From contig NZ_JALPRR010000001.1 of NCBI RefSeq assembly GCF_023630205.1, positions 558,001 through 622,000 on the forward strand: a stretch of 64,000 nucleotides of DNA, read 5' to 3'. Positions 60,327-64,000 of this stretch are shown piece after piece. Both the position numbers and the translations under genes were made by a program. Source of the DNA: Pontibacter ruber (lineage in GTDB: Bacteria; Bacteroidota; Bacteroidia; Cytophagales; Hymenobacteraceae). Each line of letters begins with the position of its first letter. Positions within the stretch are counted from its first letter, which is position 1. The notes under the pieces were generated by a model. It was given only the letters and a program-made list of their open reading frames with translations. It ran no database searches and had not been told where the DNA came from.

Positions 60327-61526
60327 TTAGTTGTTTCCCTGGCTTTGCAGTTCCTGCACCGCAATCCAGGCCATCAACCCGATACCGGTTTCCAGTGCAG
60401 CTTCCTCGATATCAAAGGTAGGTGTGTGTACCGACGAGGTGATACCGCGGGCTTCGTTGCGCGTGCCCAGGCGGTAGAAGCAGGCATTTACCTCCTGCGA
60501 ATAGTACGCAAAGTCTTCGGCGCCCATCCAAAGGTCCAGGTCTACTACGTTCTCTTCCCCCAGGTACTGCTGGGCAGCAGCGCGGGCACGGGCCGTAAGC
60601 TCCGGTTCGTTCTGCAGGAAAGGATAGCCGTTTTTGATGTCGATGTCGCAGCTGCCGCCCATACTTTCGCAGAGGTTTTCGGCCAGCTTCTTTATTTTCT
60701 GATGCGCCCCGCGTCGCCATACCTCGTTCATGGTCCGGAAGGTGCCTTCTATCTTCACCTCGTTGGGGATCACGTTGGTAGCACCCTTGGCCTCTACTTT
60801 GCCAAACGACAGTACCGTCGGCACTTTGGGGCTGGCCATACGGCTCACTACCTGCTGCAAGGCAACAATAAGATGGGCAGAAATCAGCACCGGGTCCACG
60901 TTCATTTCCGGGATAGCCGCGTGGCCGCCTTTGCCCTTTACGGTAATGTAGATCTCGTCGGCGCTCGCCATGTACATGCCTGATTTGAAGCCTACTTTGC
61001 CGGCAGGCAACAGCGGGAATACGTGCTGCGCGATAATGCTCTCCGGTACCGGATTGGTCAGCACTCCTTCTTTGATCATGATGGAGGCGCCACCCGGAAA
61101 TTTCTCCTCGCCCGGCTGAAACACCAGTTTTATACTTCCTTCAAACTCGTTGCGCAACTCCTGCAGGATACGGGCAACACCCAGCAGCGAAGCGGTATGC
61201 ACATCATGCCCGCAGGCATGCATCACCCCTTCGTTTTTTGATTTGTAGTCTACGGCATTAGCTTCTAGGATCGGTAAAGCATCCAGGTCTGCACGCAGGG
61301 CAATCGTTTTCTTGTCCGGGTTACGACCTTCAATAATGGCTACGATACCCGTATTGGCCATACGTTGGGGCTGCAGGCCGTAGCTTTTGAGCACTTCCTC
61401 CACGTAAGCGGCGGTGTTGTGCTCTTCAAAAGACAACTCGGGGTTAGCGTGTATATGGCGGCGGACCTGTACCGTATCGGGGGCATAGGTGTGCGCTAAG
61501 GCTTTTATTTTATCAGATAATAGCAT
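60327..61526 (-). CDS. M20-family amidohydrolase
   Basis: 399 aa. Metal-dependent hydrolase of the IAA-amino-acid/hippurate type. Seen: RRHIHANPELSFEEHNTAAYV, ALRADLDALPI, HACGHDVHTASLLG with the metal ligands, VFQPGEEKFPGGASIMI, the dimerisation insert VKGKGGHAAIPEMNVDPV and the C-terminal MGAEDFAYY. No signal peptide, so probably cytoplasmic. Splits an acyl or peptide amide bond; substrate unknown. Confidence 0.92.
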   Translation of the reverse strand: MLLSDKIKALAHTYAPDTVQVRRHIHANPELSFEEHNTAAYVEEVLKSYGLQPQRMANTGIVAIIEGRNPDKKTIALRADLDALPILEANAVDYKSKNEGVMHACGHDVHTASLLGVARILQELRNEFEGSIKLVFQPGEEKFPGGASIMIKEGVLTNPVPESIIAQHVFPLLPAGKVGFKSGMYMASADEIYITVKGKGGHAAIPEMNVDPVLISAHLIVALQQVVSRMASPKVPTVLSFGKVEAKGATNVIPNEVKIEGTFRTMNEVWRRGAHQKIKKLAENLCESMGGSCDIDIKNGYPFLQNEPELTARARAAAQQYLGEENVVDLDLWMGAEDFAYYSQEVNACFYRLGTRNEARGITSSVHTPTFDIEEAALETGIGLMAWIAVQELQSQGNN

Positions 61527-61637
61527 TTTATTCTTCGTTATTGGTTGTGCGGTGATCGTTTATTTAATGGTATCAGACCTTACATAAAGCGATCCCGCAC
61601 ACAATGTTTAAAGCTACACAACCGGCTTTTAAATAAA

Positions 61638-61669
61638 AAGCGTTGCGACCGGTTCGGGCCACAACGCTT
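61638..61669 (-). terminator. short hairpin after the SPOR lipoprotein gene
   Basis: Arms AAGCGTTG (61638-61645) and CAACGCTT (61662-61669) with a 16-base loop; the A-run before it is a T-run on the minus strand. Confidence 0.5.
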
Positions 61670-61691
61670 CGCTATACTTTAGAACCAGGTC

Positions 61692-62204
61692 TTATCGTAC
61701 GTTCTTGTTGATGTTGATCTGGTCACTTACAATCAGGGCATTCGGGATGATGTCGCGAAGTTGGTTGAGTACCTGCTGTGCTTCCATGCGTGTAAAATAA
61801 TCCCCGATCATAAGCCTGAAATTTGGCTGCTTGTACGTCAGGTAGTCTTTTTCTTCGGGCACGCGCCTGAGTATGGATTTGCGCAGATTCATGACAGTTT
61901 GCCTCTCCGAGCCGTTATACGCCAGAATACGGTAGCCTCGCGCATACTTTATACTTTTATTTACGCTTGCTACGGTGTCCAGCAGCACTTCCACTTTATC
62001 ATTTACATGATTGGTTGGCTCTAGACGGGCAACCGGTGCTTCGGTATCTTCGGTCGGGTACTTCGGACGGTAATCGCTCAGGTCTTCAACGGCTTTGGTT
62101 TTGCCACCTGCCCTGCCACTATCTTTACCCGCTCCTGTAGAAGAGGCACAGGCCGTGATAAATAAAAATACAAGGGAGAAAAGTATACTAAACGCTCTGT
62201 TCAT
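61692..62204 (-). CDS. SPOR-domain lipoprotein
   Basis: 170 aa. Signal peptide with lipobox FITACAS (lipidated C19). Linker is charged; C-terminal ~90 residues read as a SPOR-like domain (YARGYRILAYNGSERQTVMNLRKSI, then FRLMIGDYFTRMEAQQVLNQL) of the kind that binds denuded glycan at division sites. The start overlaps the end of deoC by 17 bases. Confidence 0.75.
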   Translation of the reverse strand: MNRAFSILFSLVFLFITACASSTGAGKDSGRAGGKTKAVEDLSDYRPKYPTEDTEAPVARLEPTNHVNDKVEVLLDTVASVNKSIKYARGYRILAYNGSERQTVMNLRKSILRRVPEEKDYLTYKQPNFRLMIGDYFTRMEAQQVLNQLRDIIPNALIVSDQININKNVR

Positions 62205-62871
62205 GCTTTACGATTTGAATGCTGGCCGAACAGCCTAACCTGTCGGCGCCCGCCTGGATTAATGCCTGTGCATCGGCAAATGTTTTTATGCCGCCTGCGG
62301 CTTTTATTTTGATATGGCCGGGTAAGGTACGGCGCATCAGCAGCACATCTTCTACAGACGCACCTCTGCTGGAGAAACCGGTAGAGGTTTTTACATAATC
62401 AACACCGGCTGCTGCACACAATTCACAGGCCTTCACGATCTCCTCCTCCGACAGCAGCGCCGTTTCGATGATCACTTTCAGCTCCGCCTCCTTCAGGTGG
62501 CAGAACTTGGCCAGATCGCTCAGCTCGTTTTCCACCTCCTCATACCTGCCGGATTTAAATGCCGAGATGTTCATCACAACGTCTATTTCGCTGGCTCCGT
62601 CGGCAATGGCCTGGTGGGTTTCCAGGAACTTCACCTTCGGATGCTGGTACCCCAGCGGGAAGCCTACTACGGTTGCCACTTTCACGAGGGCACCAGGCCC
62701 CAGTCGTTCTTTGGCCAGTTGCACGTAACATGGGGCCACACAAACAGCCGCAAAGCCGTAGTTACGGGCTTCGTCGCACAGCTGCTCCACCAAGGCGGCA
62801 GTTGCTTCCGGGCGCAGTTGGGTATGGTCTATATAAGAAGCTACTTCTTGTCCTGACATGTTTTTAGACAA
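62188..62871 (-). CDS. deoC: deoxyribose-phosphate aldolase
   Basis: 227 aa. Splits 2-deoxyribose-5-phosphate into acetaldehyde and glyceraldehyde-3-phosphate. Seen: YIDHTQLRPEAT, AAVCVAPCYV, VATVVGFPLGYQ, EIDVVMNI with D97, Schiff-base K161 in VDYVKTSTGF and KIKAAGGIKT. A start at 62859 (four codons in) is possible. Overlaps the SPOR lipoprotein gene, an unusual but clear operon pairing. Confidence 0.95.
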   Translation of the reverse strand: MSKNMSGQEVASYIDHTQLRPEATAALVEQLCDEARNYGFAAVCVAPCYVQLAKERLGPGALVKVATVVGFPLGYQHPKVKFLETHQAIADGASEIDVVMNISAFKSGRYEEVENELSDLAKFCHLKEAELKVIIETALLSEEEIVKACELCAAAGVDYVKTSTGFSSRGASVEDVLLMRRTLPGHIKIKAAGGIKTFADAQALIQAGADRLGCSASIQIVKHEQSV

Positions 62872-62945
62872 AAGATGTTAGACATAAGACAAATGACTTT
62901 CTTACACCTAACACCTCCGGAAATTGTTTCAACAAATAAGTATAA

Positions 62946-62972
62946 AGCCGCCTCAGGTTTAATGAGGCGGCT
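62946..62972. terminator. hairpin after secA
   Basis: Arms AGCCGCCTCA (62946-62955) and TGAGGCGGCT (62963-62972), 7-base loop, followed on the plus strand by GTTTTTTTATT. Confidence 0.75.
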
Positions 62973-62978
62973 GTTTTT

Positions 62979-64000
62979 TTATTCTTCAATGATTACGCAA
63001 CGGTTGTGGAGCAGGTCGTCTTCCACGCTCTTGAACTTCACATCCTTCAGCACACGGCCATCGTTGTACTGCACGCTTACGCGCTCGTTACGGCCGGCTA
63101 CTTTCTGCGAATGAGCGGGCACCAACTTTGGCGCTTCCGGTGCAGGAATAGAAGTATGGCCCTGCTCATCTTCCAGCGAAGAGTGTACTTCGGCTTTCTG
63201 CTCGTGCAACACCGGTGCTTTTGGTCTTGGCTGCGGACGCGGCTCCTGTACCTGCTCTGGTGCCTGTACCGGGATAAAGGCATGGAACAGGAAGTTGATG
63301 GTTTCCTCGTTCACTTTACCGATCATACGCTTAAACAGCTCAAACGATTCGAACTTGTAGATCAACAGCGGGTCTTTCTGCTCGTACACCGCGTTCTGCA
63401 CGCTTTGCTTCAGGTCGTCCATCTGGCGCAGGTGGTCTGTCCAGGCCTGGTCGATGGTGCCCAGCGTGATGATCTTCTCCATGGAGCGGATCAGTTCCAT
63501 GCCATGCGTTTCGTAGGTCTTGGTCAGGTTGGCCACTACAGCCATCTGGCGCTTGCCATCGGTAAACGGCACGGCTACGTTCTCAATCATCGGTCCACGG
63601 TTCTGGTGGATGTCGGCGATGATTGGGAAGGCCTGATCAGCGATCTGCTTGTTCTTGTTCAGGAAGTAACCGAGCGCTTCGTTGTACAGGCGTTCGGCCA
63701 GTGCATTCGCGTTGGTTGATCTGAACTCATCCTCCGTAATTGCAGTGTTGAAACCGAAAATGCGGATGATGTTCAGCGTGAAGTTTTCGTAGTCGTTTAC
63801 GTTCTTATAGTTCAGCACCAGGTCTTCGCTGATATCGTAGATCATATTCCAGATATCCAGCTCCAGACGCTCGCCGTACAGAGCATTTCTGCGACGCGTG
63901 TATACTACTTCGCGCTGTGCGTTCATCACGTCGTCGTACTCCAGCAGGCGCTTACGCTGACCAAAGTTGTTTTCTTCTACTTTCTTCTGTGCACGCTCGA
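62979..64000 (-). CDS. secA: preprotein translocase ATPase SecA, C-terminal part (5' end beyond the window)
   Basis: About 340 C-terminal residues; the frame stays open to the window edge. Seen: ERAQKKVEENNFGQRKRLLE (SecA hallmark), DDVMNAQREVVYTRRRNAL, the helical scaffold (IDQAWTDHLRQMDDLKQSV, then LLIYKFESFELFKRMI), a Pro-rich linker (QEPRPQPRPKAP) and an ending KFKSVEDDLLHNRCVIIEE. The zinc-binding Cys-rich C-terminus of many SecA proteins is absent, as I recall for Bacteroidetes SecA. Drives export through SecYEG. Confidence 0.95.
   Translation of the reverse strand, partial: ERAQKKVEENNFGQRKRLLEYDDVMNAQREVVYTRRRNALYGERLELDIWNMIYDISEDLVLNYKNVNDYENFTLNIIRIFGFNTAITEDEFRSTNANALAERLYNEALGYFLNKNKQIADQAFPIIADIHQNRGPMIENVAVPFTDGKRQMAVVANLTKTYETHGMELIRSMEKIITLGTIDQAWTDHLRQMDDLKQSVQNAVYEQKDPLLIYKFESFELFKRMIGKVNEETINFLFHAFIPVQAPEQVQEPRPQPRPKAPVLHEQKAEVHSSLEDEQGHTSIPAPEAPKLVPAHSQKVAGRNERVSVQYNDGRVLKDVKFKSVEDDLLHNRCVIIEE

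Overview
The window is a stretch of chromosome from a Bacteroidota bacterium, most likely Cytophagales/Hymenobacteraceae of the Pontibacter type (inference from gene content; no 16S gene is present). Supporting signs are a type IX secretion C-terminal signal on a giant secreted protein, a TonB receptor with an N-terminal carboxypeptidase-regulatory-like domain, promoters of the TTG-N19-21-TAnnTTTG form, almost no Shine-Dalgarno sequences, DUF3108, DUF4097 and DUF2490 proteins, and an M56 peptidase with a TonB-plug-like segment. No tRNA, rRNA, CRISPR array, transposase or prophage was found. The heptamer TATACTT/AAGTATA is strikingly over-represented in most genes and gaps, but absent from the highly expressed ribosomal-protein, EF-Ts, recA and guaB genes.

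Layout. 1-6.6 kb: an NhaD/CitMHS-type ion antiporter, a compact three-gene set (secreted carboxypeptidase-regulatory-like protein, 105-aa membrane protein, ABC ATPase), then aroC and batD on the other strand. 6.3-10.8 kb: a 61-aa conserved protein, queG, a lone HsdR-N-type nuclease on an AT-rich island, ruvB and a single-HKD phospholipase D protein. 10.8-15.4 kb: a glutaryl-CoA-dehydrogenase-like gene between two copies of a covarying REP-like element, then a TonB receptor behind a TPP riboswitch and a textbook promoter. 15.4-22.7 kb: a small anchored protein, aldose-1-epimerase-like protein, NadR-like kinase, a 1239-aa T9SS cargo with tandem modules, a 58-aa small gene and a PnuC-family transporter. 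The TonB receptor, NadR-like kinase and PnuC protein together suggest thiamine or pyridine-nucleoside salvage.

22.7-35.2 kb: rhodanese, guaB, a SpoIIE/STAS/HATPase partner-switching module, two parvulin periplasmic foldases (one fused to an OmpA domain), MoxR, a hypothetical, an SDR and a GNAT. 35.2-42.9 kb: outer-membrane-like protein, recA, DUF3108 protein, a PhoB/PhoR-like pair, an RluA synthase, a putative MITE and a quinone oxidoreductase. 43.1-48.7 kb: a BlaI/BlaR1-type pair with two operators, then rplM-rpsI-rpsB-tsf. 48.7-54.5 kb: lipoprotein, small conserved protein, membrane-anchored MutS-like ATPase, RidA, and an ECF sigma/anti-sigma/DUF4097 operon. 54.7-64 kb: ALDH7-type dehydrogenase, DegP/Q protease, Hsp20, DUF2490 protein, lipoprotein, M20 amidohydrolase, SPOR lipoprotein, deoC and the 3' end of secA.

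The window is mainly housekeeping and cell-envelope genes. The most unusual items are the iterated heptamer, the dispersed structured repeats, the PPIase-OmpA fusion, the BlaR1-like protein with repeated extracytoplasmic modules, and the compact ABC set. No convincing complete new defence or mobile system was seen. Functions rest on motif reading and family knowledge; no database search was run.
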